A stretch of 64,000 nt of DNA from Ilex aquifolium (lineage: Eukaryota > Streptophyta > Magnoliopsida > Aquifoliales > Aquifoliaceae). The stretch covers positions 38,767,001 to 38,831,000 of the forward strand of contig OX637394.1 of NCBI GenBank assembly GCA_951799425.1, given 5' to 3'. Of this stretch, positions 23,779 to 34,634 are shown piece by piece (the stretch's first letter is position 1; each line of letters starts with the position of its first letter). Below the pieces are notes generated by a model. It did no database searches and was not told the origin of the DNA. It saw only the letters and a list, made by a program, of their open reading frames with translations. The translations under genes and the position numbers were made by a program.

Positions 23779-25725
23779 CCAATGATCTTTTTCTTCATTG
23801 ACAGGCTTTATCAAGTTCATCCACTCGCCAAGACCTTTCTTCTTCTCAGTAGGCTGTTCGGCCATTTTAGAAGAATCAGGAGGCCTGCTTCTTCCACCCA
23901 TCTCCTTAAACTACAATTCAAACATGTAGATTAAAATTAACATCTCACCAACCAACCTCAAGCTAAAAATGAAAGAAAAAACAAAATGGACAGGACCATA
24001 AAATGATAAAATCATAACCATATGAAATACACTTTGGCGAGTATGAACAACCCTCTTTGAAATGCATTCAAAACACAAAAACTATGTATTACTTGATAGC
24101 ATATAAAGAAGCCAGGTGCTGGACCCTATAATAAGAGTCCCACCTCATGTTATTGATGCAGGTTCAACTCTCACTAGCCGCATAGCAGCAGCTACCTCCC
24201 CCCCCCCCACAAAAAAAAAAAAAACAAAAAAAAAAAAAAAATCCCTCAAAACCAAAAGCCATAAGACTCGATAGCCTGGAAACAGATTAGGGAGTTGACA
24301 GCACATAACGAAAAAACTCGGGAAATGACAAAAAAAAAAGAGGAAATTTGCAATTTGAAATACTACCCCCCAAAAAAATAGGATTAAATCGAGACTTAAC
24401 CTATGTTTCGGTTAATAGGATGCCACCATCTTTCCATTTGTACAATTAATGTGTTTAGGGGCCTAGGATATTCTAGTATATTCAAATTTGTAGCATAGGC
24501 AGTACCTAAAGTCCATAGGTTTATTTTACAAATGATGTTATTGGGTCATCATGTTGCAAAAAAATGGAACACCATAATTAGTGCTTGTGAAATTCTGAAT
24601 GAAATGCATATATCGCCCATGCAAATGCAACATCCAAGTATGAATCTAAGGTAGGTCAAAGTTAGTATGCACTATTTGGTAAAATTATCTTCAAGACTAG
24701 GGCAGCTGCTCTTTAAGGTTAGAACACAACCAAGGTTAAAAACCAAGAACTGATTTCCTTCAATTATGTTCCTACTTTGACTCCAATAGTTTAAGCTGTT
24801 GACAATTATACGAAGCAGCAAGATACTGACTCATTCCCAAACCACTGGCCTTTACTGAAAACAACTACAACCTGCACAGGTTGCTATCCAGAACCACTAG
24901 CAGACCTCCTACATGATATATCTGCACACTTTGTTTCCGAAAACTATAACATCTACCACTTTCGGAACCAAGCAATGCCCACTCTTTTTAATTCCTTTCA
25001 TAAATAAAAAAATGTAGTCGTCCAAAAATTACAACACAAAATTTTCCATTTTTTCATCAACTTCTGCTCATTGTGAATGGCTCAAATTAAAATAAGACAA
25101 ACCACTTCCAGCAAACTACATGAACTTTTTCTAGGCCACATCAACATAAATGCCATTTCTAACTCAACAACATCCTTGCTTTCCTGTTTCCCCTCCCTCC
25201 CCTAATCACAAATTAAAACTTCAAGAGCTCAATACTACCTGAAGTTCCAGATCCAGTGTCTAATGTCGATAGAACATTCATCCCAGAATACCATACATAT
25301 ATGTTAAAACATGCTATAAACATTAACATATCTATACTGCCTCCAATACACTCAAAAAAAAAGCAGTAGAAACAGTTGAAAAAAAAAATATCCATGTCAC
25401 CCTTTCTAACCTGTACGGTTGCAGCTGTCACAGTGTCCAGAATTGTGTTGGTAGTATATTTATTTGACTGCAGTCTAATTCGTCTTGATTCAATGTCCAC
25501 GGAACTTTTGGACCAAAAGGTAAAGGTAGACGAATCAGTTGCCTAGATGGCACAAAAACAAGAACTTCAATGATATCTGCAAGTAAGTTAGAGTGATCGA
25601 GATAAACTTATACTATATAGTAGTCCAAAAGAATATACTTCACATCTTGTTATTGTGTCGAGAGGATATATTCTCAATGTCCTGCTAGTACTAGGATCAA
25701 GCATATGAATCCCATCCAAGCCAAT
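23779..25725 (-). pseudogene. FREE1-like (FYVE endosomal sorting protein) gene fragment, three exons
   Basis: Three minus-strand exons have clean GT-AG borders and phase 0 throughout. The first is 25725-25639 (29 codons, with HMLDPSTSRTLRIYPL). The second is 25542-25411 (44 codons, with RRIRLQSNKYTTNT). The third is 23910-23779 (44 codons, with KKKGLGEWMNLIKPVNEEK). They match, in order, the block just before the FYVE domain of FREE1, the plant ESCRT-I-associated protein that sorts ubiquitinated cargo into multivesicular bodies. Neither the proline-rich N-terminal part nor the FYVE finger and C-terminal helix was found in the window. All 117 codons are open. The piece could be a captured fragment or the middle of a rearranged gene; I favour a fragment. 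Confidence 0.75.
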
Positions 25726-26214
25726 CTGAAAGAAAGATTATATCAAGTCCAAGTTATTCGAAGAAAAACAAAAACACAATATACACACAAATAGAAGGCA
25801 TGCAGGGGAACAGGATTGAAAAATCAGTTAAAAACTCTTCCATATGCATTTTCGTGAAAAAAAAAAATGATGAAACTCACAAGTCATATCATTATAACTT
25901 CGTAAATACACATACCCCAAATTCCATGGATTAATTACAGAAAGGTAGCCATCTTCACAAAGTTTTCCACCACCATTCTAATCTCTTACAAAAACACATG
26001 AACATACTAACTCTTCCTAGCTCTCTTGTCTCCCTAAAAATTAATGAACCCAAAGTAACAATCATGTTCATAGAAACCATCAAATTTCACCCCAATATCT
26101 GGACTCTTTCGAATTCTAAGGCAGGAAGACTTCAACCATTTGAGGAGACTACTTAGCTTGGAGATTTTATCATTCATCAGATTTAAGAATTTCAAGCTGC
26201 TTAGGAGTCTAACT

Positions 26215-26252
26215 GTGAACAGTACTGTTCACGGTACTGTTCACATTACTGT
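26215..26252. repeat. GTGAACAGTACTGTTCAC palindrome and following repeats
   Basis: An 18-bp perfect palindrome is followed by two more ACTGTTCA units (GGTACTGTTCAC, ATTACTGTTCAAC). It lies between exon pieces of the mosaic. Similar CTGTTCAC strings are scattered in many plant genomes as repeat debris. No function can be assigned. Confidence 0.6.
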
Positions 26253-26472
26253 TCAACTAGTTTTAAGAATTTATTTCTTTTCTTTATTTTTAAAAATGCA
26301 TTATGATGTAATTGCAAGATCTTCATAAAGAAAAACTATGGTAATGTTTGATGGAGTAATTGTTGAAGCAAGACACAAGATTTGACAAAATCAACCATAA
26401 CATGTTAAAAATATATTCACTATTCTCCAAGGAACTAACCAGCAAATACAATGTGAAGTTGAGCAAACAAAC

Positions 26473-26970
26473 CTGAAAAGTGTCCCTTATCAATCCATAA
26501 TCCAAGGCATCCTCCAATTCTCCAGTTAACGAAAATCGCCATCTTAGGCCATCAACTCGATTGAGAAATATATATGCGTACTGAAATAACAAGTCCACAG
26601 TCATTTTAATCTCACTCGACACTTCAACAAGGGTATTAACTGTTACTGGCAAAATATTTATATGAAATCTTTAGCAACAAAACATGAATCTTCAACTAAA
26701 AAAAAAAAAAAAAGTCACTTAGTTATAAAAGGAAACAAAAATGATACATCCCACTTCCTTCCGTCCTTTATATGTACGTGTAACAGAGCCAAAAACACAC
26801 TGATGGGCAATGACAGGGTAGAAACTATTTTACCCAATAGGTTTTATCACTCCTTTCCCATGGATAATGTTCTACCTCGCGTCATAAATTCTGTTCATAG
26901 GGATGATCTTATTCTTCGCCTGGAAAGTCAGATCATTCATGAACTCCATGAAGTCCTGTGGGAGCATGAC
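26473..26970 (-). pseudogene. Two exon-like pieces of unidentified origin
   Basis: The minus-strand piece 26970-26876 starts after TTGCAG and reads VMLPQDFMEFMNDL...IPMNRIYDA (31 codons plus 2 nt) up to an AG|GTAGAA donor. The piece 26580-26473 starts after TTATTTCAG and reads YAYIFLNRVDGLRW...GLIRDTFQ (36 codons, phase 0) up to a CAG|GTTTGT donor; its frame is open further upstream. The phase-0 end fits the phase-0 start of the first FREE1-like exon. I do not recognise the protein family. Their status as exons rests on splice signals and open frame only. Confidence 0.45.
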
Positions 26971-27050
26971 CTGCAACATTCCCAGAGTAATTATGTTAGA
27001 GAAAATTCACTACCACTGTAAAGTATAAAAAGTTGCTAATACGATATTGT

Positions 27051-27890
27051 TTTTGAGAGGTGTTCACCAGAGGGAGAACCACCATTGCAGACTCGATTCA
27101 CCTCAGCTCGAACTTTGTCTTGCCAAGAGGGATTGCTTGCAAGGAGCATGACAGTCCATGTTAGTAAGAGAGCAGTGGTGTCATGTCCAGCAAAGAAGAA
27201 AGTTTTGCATTCATCCATGATCAGCTGTAGGTTTAAGCTAAAGCCATTGCCTCTCTTCTTTTGCATTTCATTCAGCAGCATACCAAGTAAATCATTTCCA
27301 TATGAACTGCTTCGGCCAATCTCTACACCATCCTTTCGACTCTGTATTATCTCCATTAATAGCCTCTCTACCTCCATCTTCAATGCTTTAATGTCCCTAT
27401 TATATTTACTAGGCAAAAAGCTGCAAACAAAATAGATAGTAAACTCCATTAGTCTAATACTTGATTGTGTACCCAATAATGAAAAAATGTCAGAACGGTT
27501 TAGTGCATGAGATTTTCGTCCCTGTAGGATCTGGGTATGCAGCCATACTTGAGGCAATTTTAGCGACTGTAACCCGTCGGGTCCCTCTTAGATTAATGTG
27601 TGCATTAATGATACTACTTGGAAATAGAGTCAATAGTCAACTTTTAAAAGTAGTGTAAATATTTTATTTTTGCCAAACTATCTTGATAGCGATGGACACA
27701 AGAAAAGAAGTTTAAAAGATAGAATCTGTTTCAGAAAAAATAAAAACTTGTCCACCTAAAAGGATTCGGATTGAGAAAATTGGGGACTCACCGGCTTCCA
27801 GGGAAGCACAAGTGACGGCTGGCTTGTGCACAAAGTTGCTGCAAAACTGTTAGTAAATGGAATATTTCAAAGTTGTTGTCCATTTCAACT
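27051..27890 (-). pseudogene. CYP735A-type cytochrome P450 (cytokinin hydroxylase) fragment
   Basis: Two minus-strand exons are joined in frame across a GT-AG intron. The first, about 27890-27792, reads IFHLLTVLQQLCAQASRHL and ends CG|GTGAGT. The second, 27420-27051, starts after TTTGCAG with FLPSKYNR and contains the I-helix oxygen-binding motif AGHDTT and then LASNPSWQDKVRAEV. The wording matches CYP735A, which makes trans-zeatin from isopentenyladenine cytokinins. The preceding exons and everything after HLSK (the K-helix ExxR, PERF and haem-cysteine regions) are missing, and no donor site follows HLSK. It cannot encode an active P450. It lies between unrelated exon pieces on the same strand. 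Confidence 0.75.
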
Positions 27891-27974
27891 ACAAAATTGA
27901 CTTCAAATTGCAATACAATGAAAAATAAGTAACGGCCCATTCATAACATTTCAAAAGACAATTAAATGGTACAC

Positions 27975-30349
27975 ACTGTTGGGGAGTTTCTGTTTGAGTG
28001 CTTGCCAGCGTGTAGATGGCTGCAGAGAACATAAATGATATTCACCTCAAGAAGTAAATAATACGTTGAAGGGTGAGTTGTACTTGGTACAAAACGAATC
28101 CAATTGGAAGTGCATAAGTGTATGTACAAGTTTACCTACAAACCAATAGCAATAGTAGGACATTCTCTGCTTTAAGAACATTACAGTAAGTAACAATTGT
28201 AAAACATAGTTCAATGCTAATTCAATAATGCAAAATAGTATTAAACATCCTAGTCACTATGGTAAACACATCACATGATTTACCAAATGCATATATTTTT
28301 AAACACATTACCGATTCATGTGTACTAGCGATAATCATCGAATCTAATAGACAAAAGCAGAATAAACAAACAGGTATGATATTTTTACACACCTTTACTG
28401 CAAGCAGTCCAAGAACACAAGGTTTATCAAAACGGTGAGCCAACAATAAATGTCTCTGATCTCCCTGCACAGTGTCCTCAGCCTAAAAGAAAAGTCTAAT
28501 GTCAGGATTACGAAAAAAACTCATCAATATAAACCTAGACAAGTGATACCCAACAAAGTAACCAGTTGAAGAAACCAAACAGCACAAAAAAACAAAAACA
28601 AGAACGGACAAAGAGGGAATACAATGACTGACAAAATAAGTTTAATTAAGCTTAATTGAATTAGAAAGTATTTGTGTATACCACATGCTAAATAAGTGCC
28701 AGAACACTAGCTAGCATGACCTTATTGCTATCGTATTAATCTCGTGTTATTCCTAAGGTCTCAAGTCATATGAAAAGATTGACATGGACATAGAGTATGA
28801 TTTTAGTAGCATTTATAAGTTTAATAATTATGTGGCCTAAAAAAGTAAACGAATAACGACAACTACATAGAACCCGTGGCATTACCTTTTCAATAGCATG
28901 GCATTTTGTCCAATTTTTCAACACAACCATATTATAAAAATCCAATCTTTCTGCAGTTTTCATATAAAGGAAGAAAACCCAAGTGAAATCTAGCACAAAA
29001 GTCTGAGATTCGAACATGACATTTACCCAAAAAAAAAAAATTGTTAAGTGGCTTCAAGCTTACCTTTTTGCAGATGAACAAAATCTAAGCAAAACCCAAG
29101 AACACTTTCCAGCATCAGTACAACATCTATTAGTTTAACCGTGATTTAAACAAAGTTTTAAATCCAAAGGGTTGGGTACAAATTAAATAGCCCCACTTAC
29201 AATCCAAGTTAACTTCTGATACTATAATTCATCACTTTAAGAATGATCTTAACAAGAGCATAAACAGTAAATATCCTCACTATCTAGAACATTGGTGTTC
29301 AATAATATATCCGATTGGAAATACTCTTTCTATTGTTTGAACGTGACATAATAGGTAAGCCTAACACCAAAGAGTGAGGTTATTTTCAATGATCTGATCA
29401 AACATTAACTGATTATGTGAAGCCACTAATTGTTACAACTCTAAAGAGTTCCAGAAACACTTTTTTCTTCACAAGGGTAATAGCTTTCCACGCTCTTAAT
29501 TTGATTGGAGCACATTGCCTACGAGCATTGCAATTACAGCTTTGAAATGAATTCAAATCCCCACAACATAGTTGAAAGCTTGAACAATAATCAACAAATT
29601 AAACATAGTCAAAAGAATCAAAAATAAGATAAAGATATATAGCGATTCTGATTAAAAGGCATATCAAATAAAACAGAGCTAACAACATTGAAAATTTACC
29701 TTTTGTTATATTAGGATCTACTATTTCAACATTCAGCCATCTGTTCAGCAATACCACTACCGACAACATATTACTACCAGCAGCATATTAAATGTAGCTA
29801 TGACTATACACATGAATCTCATATCAAAATAATTGGTGTAACAAATAATATTTCAATAGAAAAAATTTAATAGAGTTCTCTTCGAAAACATATTATATTT
29901 TATCATACATATTCACACCCAAAACTAACCACGAATCATAACAATTAATCAATGAAAAAATTTAAAAAAAATAAAATCAAAACACCTAAGTGTGTGTGAA
30001 ATGCGTCTGTGTGTGAAATGTGTTTGTGCGATTTCGTGTTTTGGCCAGTGAGTCTTCATACCAATTGGAATAGTGAAGCTATAACTTGTGACTGCAATTT
30101 ATCCAATACCTTTTTGAATGTATCCAATCTTATGTTCTAGAAAGCTATCATTGCTCCATGCCTTTTGGTGATCCTTGGTCTTCATGACGTCATGTGATTG
30201 ATATGTATATATTACTCAAAAGTCATGATCCCTTGGTCTTCATGACTACTACACACATGAATCTCATATCCTCAGTAAAATAAAAAGACTCGATGTCAGG
30301 ATGCAAGAGAAGGGCCATTACCAGCTTCCTCCTGAGATGAGCTTGCCAT
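27975..30349 (-). CDS. Unidentified five-exon gene start, phase-consistent
   Basis: Minus-strand exons are 30349-30322 (MASSSQEEA plus G), 29126-29064 (VVLMLESVLGFCLDFVHL), 28950-28886 (ERLDFYNMVVLKNWTKC), 28482-28393 (AEDTVQGDQRHLLLAHRF...LLAVK) and 28019-27975 (PSTRWQALKQKLPNS). Each has an AG acceptor and a GT donor. The phases (1, 1-to-2 and 0) fit so that 97 codons read without a stop. This is strong evidence of a real gene or a once-real one. The family is not recognised. The first exon frame is also open upstream to about 30560, so the true start is uncertain. No stop or 3' end is found before the CYP735A-like fragment, so it may be truncated or continue into the exons at 26.5-27.0 kb. 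Confidence 0.5.
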
Positions 30350-31322
30350 AGGATTGGACCTATTAAGCTTCACACCTGAATCAATAACGGTTGAAGCATA
30401 TGGCTCAGAAGTTGAATCAAATAGGAACCAATATGCATATATATTAGAGAGATGAGGTGTCACCGTTGGAGATGATAGCGCTGATCTGGGATGGACTTTG
30501 AATTCTTCATCAACGAATTCAAGAACAACAGTGAATGGAGCTCTCTCTACAACTTTAAGCCAGAAAAACTCAGAATTTGAATGGAAAACAATTGAAAATC
30601 AAATATCAAGTACTAAAAAGGGGAAAAAAAACCCTAAAACAATTATAGTGGTAATACTACACTTTGAAGGGCAACTTCTGATCGGAGGTGAGAGTGGCCT
30701 TGAATGCGTTCTTTAAGAGCAACTCCAAGGGGGAGTGGCATCAGGGGTGGCAACCCCATAACTGCCAAAATGCCACCTCAAATTCAAAATTTTTCACTCC
30801 AACGAGGGTGGCATCAAGGGTTGGAAAATGGCATCAATGGTATTGGGGTGGCAATTTTGGCAACTCTGGAGAGAGAAAGGGAGAGGTTGCAAAGCTTTTC
30901 AAATTCTATTGTTCAATCTCAACGGCTCTATTCCACAAAAAATTCTATAAATACAGAGATTTTGAAAGAGAAAACTTACCAAAGCATGCCGTGAAAATCG
31001 TTGTAAGCTCCTTGCTCCTGATTGAAATAGTTGTGACTCTGTGGGTGTATAGGTCGTACGCCAATCAGTGTTTGTGGTTGATTTCGTGAAGTGGCCGTTA
31101 GGGTGTGGCTGGATAGAGAGGGAGAGAATTGGGGCGATTAGGGTGTGGCTGCGCATGGCTTCTGCCGACAAAGAGAGGGAGGAAACATGGGAGGGAGAGA
31201 AAGACAGAGAGAGACAAATGGAGAGGGAAGCGACCGTTTGGGTTAAAGAGATCTGGGGAGTGATTTTGAAGAATATATGCGAGGAGAATTTGGAAACAGA
31301 GGGAAAAGCGTAATTTATAATT

Positions 31323-31876
31323 TAGGGTTAATTACACTATAGGTCTCCAAAGTATGGAGTTTGTCTCATGTTGGTCCTTAATGTTTTAATTTCATCATTT
31401 TGGTCCCTGAAGTATTGAATATGTTTCTATATGGTCCTTTAAGCAAACAATGTCCAAATTGCTAACGATATTTTATCTTAAACTTGTCACAAAATAGTTA
31501 AATATGGATAAAAAATAATTTTGATAGCTCTTAAACAAAATTTGGGTAGCTCTTAACAAAAAAATGTGTAATATGAGTAACTTTTGACCAAAATTTGGAT
31601 AGTTAGTGATCAAAACTGTGTAATTTAGGCAGGTATTTAACCAAAATTTGAGTAGAAATTTGTTCAAGAGTTATTCAAATTATTTTTTTATCCATATTTA
31701 AGTATCATGTGACAACTTTATGATAAAAAATCGTTAGCAATCTGGACACTGTCTGCATGATGGATCATATAGAAACATATCCAATAATTCAGGGATCAAA
31801 ATGATGCAATTGAAATATTGGGGACCAAAATGAGACAAACTCCATACTTTGGGGACTTCCAGTGCAATTAAACCTA
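31323..31876. mobile_element. Foldback (Mutator-like) MITE with about 220-bp inverted arms
   Basis: The left arm begins TAGGGTTAATTACACTATAG and the right arm ends in the complement (AGTGCAATTAAACCTA). Both continue through GTCTCCAAAGTATGGAGTTT-like text, then ATCATTTTGGTCCC, then GCTAACGAT, for about 220 bp at roughly 85% identity by eye. AT-rich flanks make the target duplication ambiguous. There is no coding capacity. Confidence 0.85.
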
Positions 31877-32017
31877 TAATTTATAAATTTGTTTTAATTT
31901 ATAGAGAAGGGGATGGCAGATTTAATTTATAATTTGTTTTAATTTATAAATTTTATTTTTTAATTGATTATTTTATGCTCATTCTTTAAATTAATTATAA
32001 TTTTTTTTTTTTTGTAG

Positions 32018-33075
32018 ATGGATTCACAATTTGACGGTTCTTTCACTGATTTGCTTATGAACGACACTGATTTATATAATGATGCTATGCAGACCAATCT
32101 CACAGTATTGGCGCCAGTACAAAATGAAGCCGCTCCAAGAGTGAGAAAATCGCAAAGGCAAAAAATTTCTCTCTAGAAAAAAATAAATTAATTGTGTCTG
32201 CGTGGTTTAACATGAGTAAAGATGCAACTACTGGGAATGAACAACAAGGTGGTGTTTTCTGGCATAGAATATTGAAATACTTAGAACTTCATGGAGGCAA
32301 TGAAGAAGAGCGTTCGCAAGCCTCTATTAAAAGCCGTTGGACTGAAATAAATGCAAAATACGGCAAATTTGTCAGTTTTTATAGTCAAATTGAAAGACTG
32401 CGACAAAGTGGACACACCGAGCAAAATAATGTAATGATTGAGCTTTTTTAGATAGATACTACTATGATTTGATATTTGAACTATTAACTGAATGCTTTCA
32501 TATGTTTTTCAAGTTGATGAAGCAAAATAAATGTTTGCTAAGATCATTGGAAGACCATTTCAATACGAACATTGTTAGAATATATTGAAAATGGAGCGAA
32601 AATGAACTGATAATCTCAACAGCAATAAGAGAGCAAAAACCTATTCAACTGGTAGTGTTGCTGAATCAAATCATGTTGAATCTTGCTATTCAACTACATA
32701 TTTAGGGGATGACACTGAACCCTCGTCCACTCCCAACCTCGATAGGCCATTGGGTAGAAAGGCTCCGAAGAAACAACTTAAAAACAAAGAGAAGTAAAAC
32801 AGTGTTACAACATCACTAGATCATCACCACTGGAATCAAAGAATGAAAGTGAAATGACAAAAAGTTGAGCGGCACAACAAAATTTATGCTCAAAAGGAGA
32901 TAGCATTTGAACAACATCGTAGACAGTTAGAAATTGAAGTAAGACACGTGCAAGAAATTGAAAGGCAAAATGAAATGCATAATGAAATGAAAATCATGGA
33001 AACTGACACTACTGGCATGGACTCAATTTCTGCAACATATTGGAATAACATGAAGATAAATATATGTGTTTTTTA
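32018..33075 (+). pseudogene. PIF/Harbinger ORF1 (Myb/SANT-like DNA-binding protein), decayed
   Basis: The reading starts ATG at 32018, directly after a TTTGTAG acceptor, with MDSQFDGSFTDLLM. A one-base slip in an A-run near 32160 moves the frame. It then reads LIVSAWFNMSKDATTGNEQQ, GGVFWHRILKYLELH, GNEEERSQASIKSRW and IERLRQSGHTE. The WF/FW...R spacing and the SxxxRW are typical of the trihelix-like Myb domain of Harbinger ORF1. Later text (RPLGRKAPKKQLKNK, then glutamate-rich helices) fits the C-terminal half with further breaks. In this family ORF1 helps the transposase bind DNA; here it is dead. Confidence 0.75.
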
Positions 33076-33192
33076 GCAAGAATGAGAAAAATACAAAAGA
33101 GGGCGAAGAGAAAAAAAATAGAAAGGAGAAATAAGATAGGCTGACCGACATAAGAACAACAAGGTGGAAAATAAGAACAAACACATCAGGTG

Positions 33193-33899
33193 TAGGGCTG
33201 TCAATTGTGTCGGGTTAAACGGTTACGTGTCGGGTTAAACGGGCGACGGGTGAAAAATATACAAATTCATACACGACACGTTTAATAAACGGGTTCAACA
33301 CGAACACAAATCGTTTAATAAACGAGTAACACGACACGATTCGTTTAACCCTTTTTAAAAAAAACAAAAAAAAAAATTATTTTAACAAATTTTTACACTC
33401 CATTTTTTTTGCTTCCAACTGTACTTTCCTCAATTGTAGGAGTTCCAGCCTACAGCCAAGTGATAAGCCAGACCACAAAGGTCAACTAAAAGGAGGAGGC
33501 CCATTACCTCTTTTATAGGCAACTAAAATCCCCTCTCTCCACTCCCCTATCGAAGTGGGATTCAAAGAAAAAACAATTCAATGTCTCAAAGGCTCAAATT
33601 TTTTGTTTCCTATTTTTTTTGAACTGATTTCTTTACTTTTTTTTTTGAAATGTTTTCTTTACTGTTTTTTATTTACTCATTCATTATTTATATATATATA
33701 AAATAACTATTAATTTATTATTATATTAAATTGATTTAAACGGGTGATAAACGGGTTGATAGGTCTCACCCGAACGTGACCCGTTTATTAAACTTGTCTG
33801 ACGGGTCAACCCGTTTACCATCCAAACCCGTTAAGGTCTCACCAAAACCCGTTTAATTCGTGTCGGTTAATCGTGTCGTGTCGAATTTTGACAGACCTA
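33193..33899. mobile_element. Non-autonomous hAT element, 707 bp
   Basis: The ends are TAGGGCTGTCAATTG and AATTTTGACAGACCTA, imperfect inverted repeats. They are flanked by a perfect 8-bp target duplication ATCAGGTG (33185-33192 and 33900-33907). The arms are rich in ACGGGT/AACGGGTT motifs in opposite orientations. It carries no ORF of note. Confidence 0.9.
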
Positions 33900-34144
33900 A
33901 TCAGGTGGGAGTTATTATGAGAATGACAACATACATCATGTGCCTTGTGACATTAAATTTAGAGGATAATCATGGTATAATTGTCTTGTTGAAGGGTAAA
34001 AGTGAAAAAAAAAAATATTTTTCATGTATTATGATATTTTAAAGTAGTATAAATAGATATGTGTGTCTTAATATGAAAGTGTGTCTTTCGAAAAATATAT
34101 CTTTTAATGAAAATATATATTTTCGTGAAATGATGTCTCTTAGT

Positions 34145-34626
34145 TAGACATGTTCAACAGATCGGGTTTTAGATCGGATTTTGACGTATTTGAATTCGAA
34201 TTCGAATCCAATTTCAAAGTCCGATCCGAACTCGAATTCAATCATTCGGCGAATTTTATTTTTGTGATTCATATTCGAATTCAAATCCGATAATTCGATG
34301 AATTTCATTTTTGTGATCTATATCCGAATCCGTTAGCAATCCAAAATCCGATCCAAATATTTGAATAACTTAATCAACTAAATTTTAACAAATTGTACCT
34401 AAATTTCAACTAATTTTTTTTAAATAATCACTTATTTTCTTTAATATTTATATATAAATATATAAATAATTTGGATCGAATCATATTCAGATCAGTTATA
34501 GATATATTCAAATTCGAATCCGTGAAATATAAGATATCAGATTCGAAGTCAAATTATCAGTAAAAAATATTAATCTATATCCGATTAGTCAGATTCGAAT
34601 TAGAATCCGATCCATTGAGAGGCTTA
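34145..34626. mobile_element. Probable hAT MITE, 482 bp
   Basis: The ends TAGACATGTTCAACAGATCGG and CCGATCCATTGAGAGGCTTA are weak inverted repeats. The flanks CTCTTAGT (34137-34144) and CTCTTAAT (34627-34634) are an 8-bp duplication with one mismatch. The interior is built from repeated ATTCGAATCCGAT-like text. Confidence 0.65.
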
Positions 34627-34634
34627 CTCTTAAT

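Larger units (their letters stand above)
30717..33182 (+). mobile_element. PIF/Harbinger-type DNA transposon remnant
   Basis: The left end reads GAGCAACTCCAAGG after TAA (30714-30716), matching the GAGCATCTCCAA-like terminal repeats and 3-bp TWA target site of PIF/Harbinger. A Myb/SANT-type ORF1 follows at 32.0-33.1 kb. The right terminal repeat and the DDE transposase ORF were not found. A foldback element (31323-31876) and a hAT element (33193-33899) are inserted in or beside it. Confidence 0.65.
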
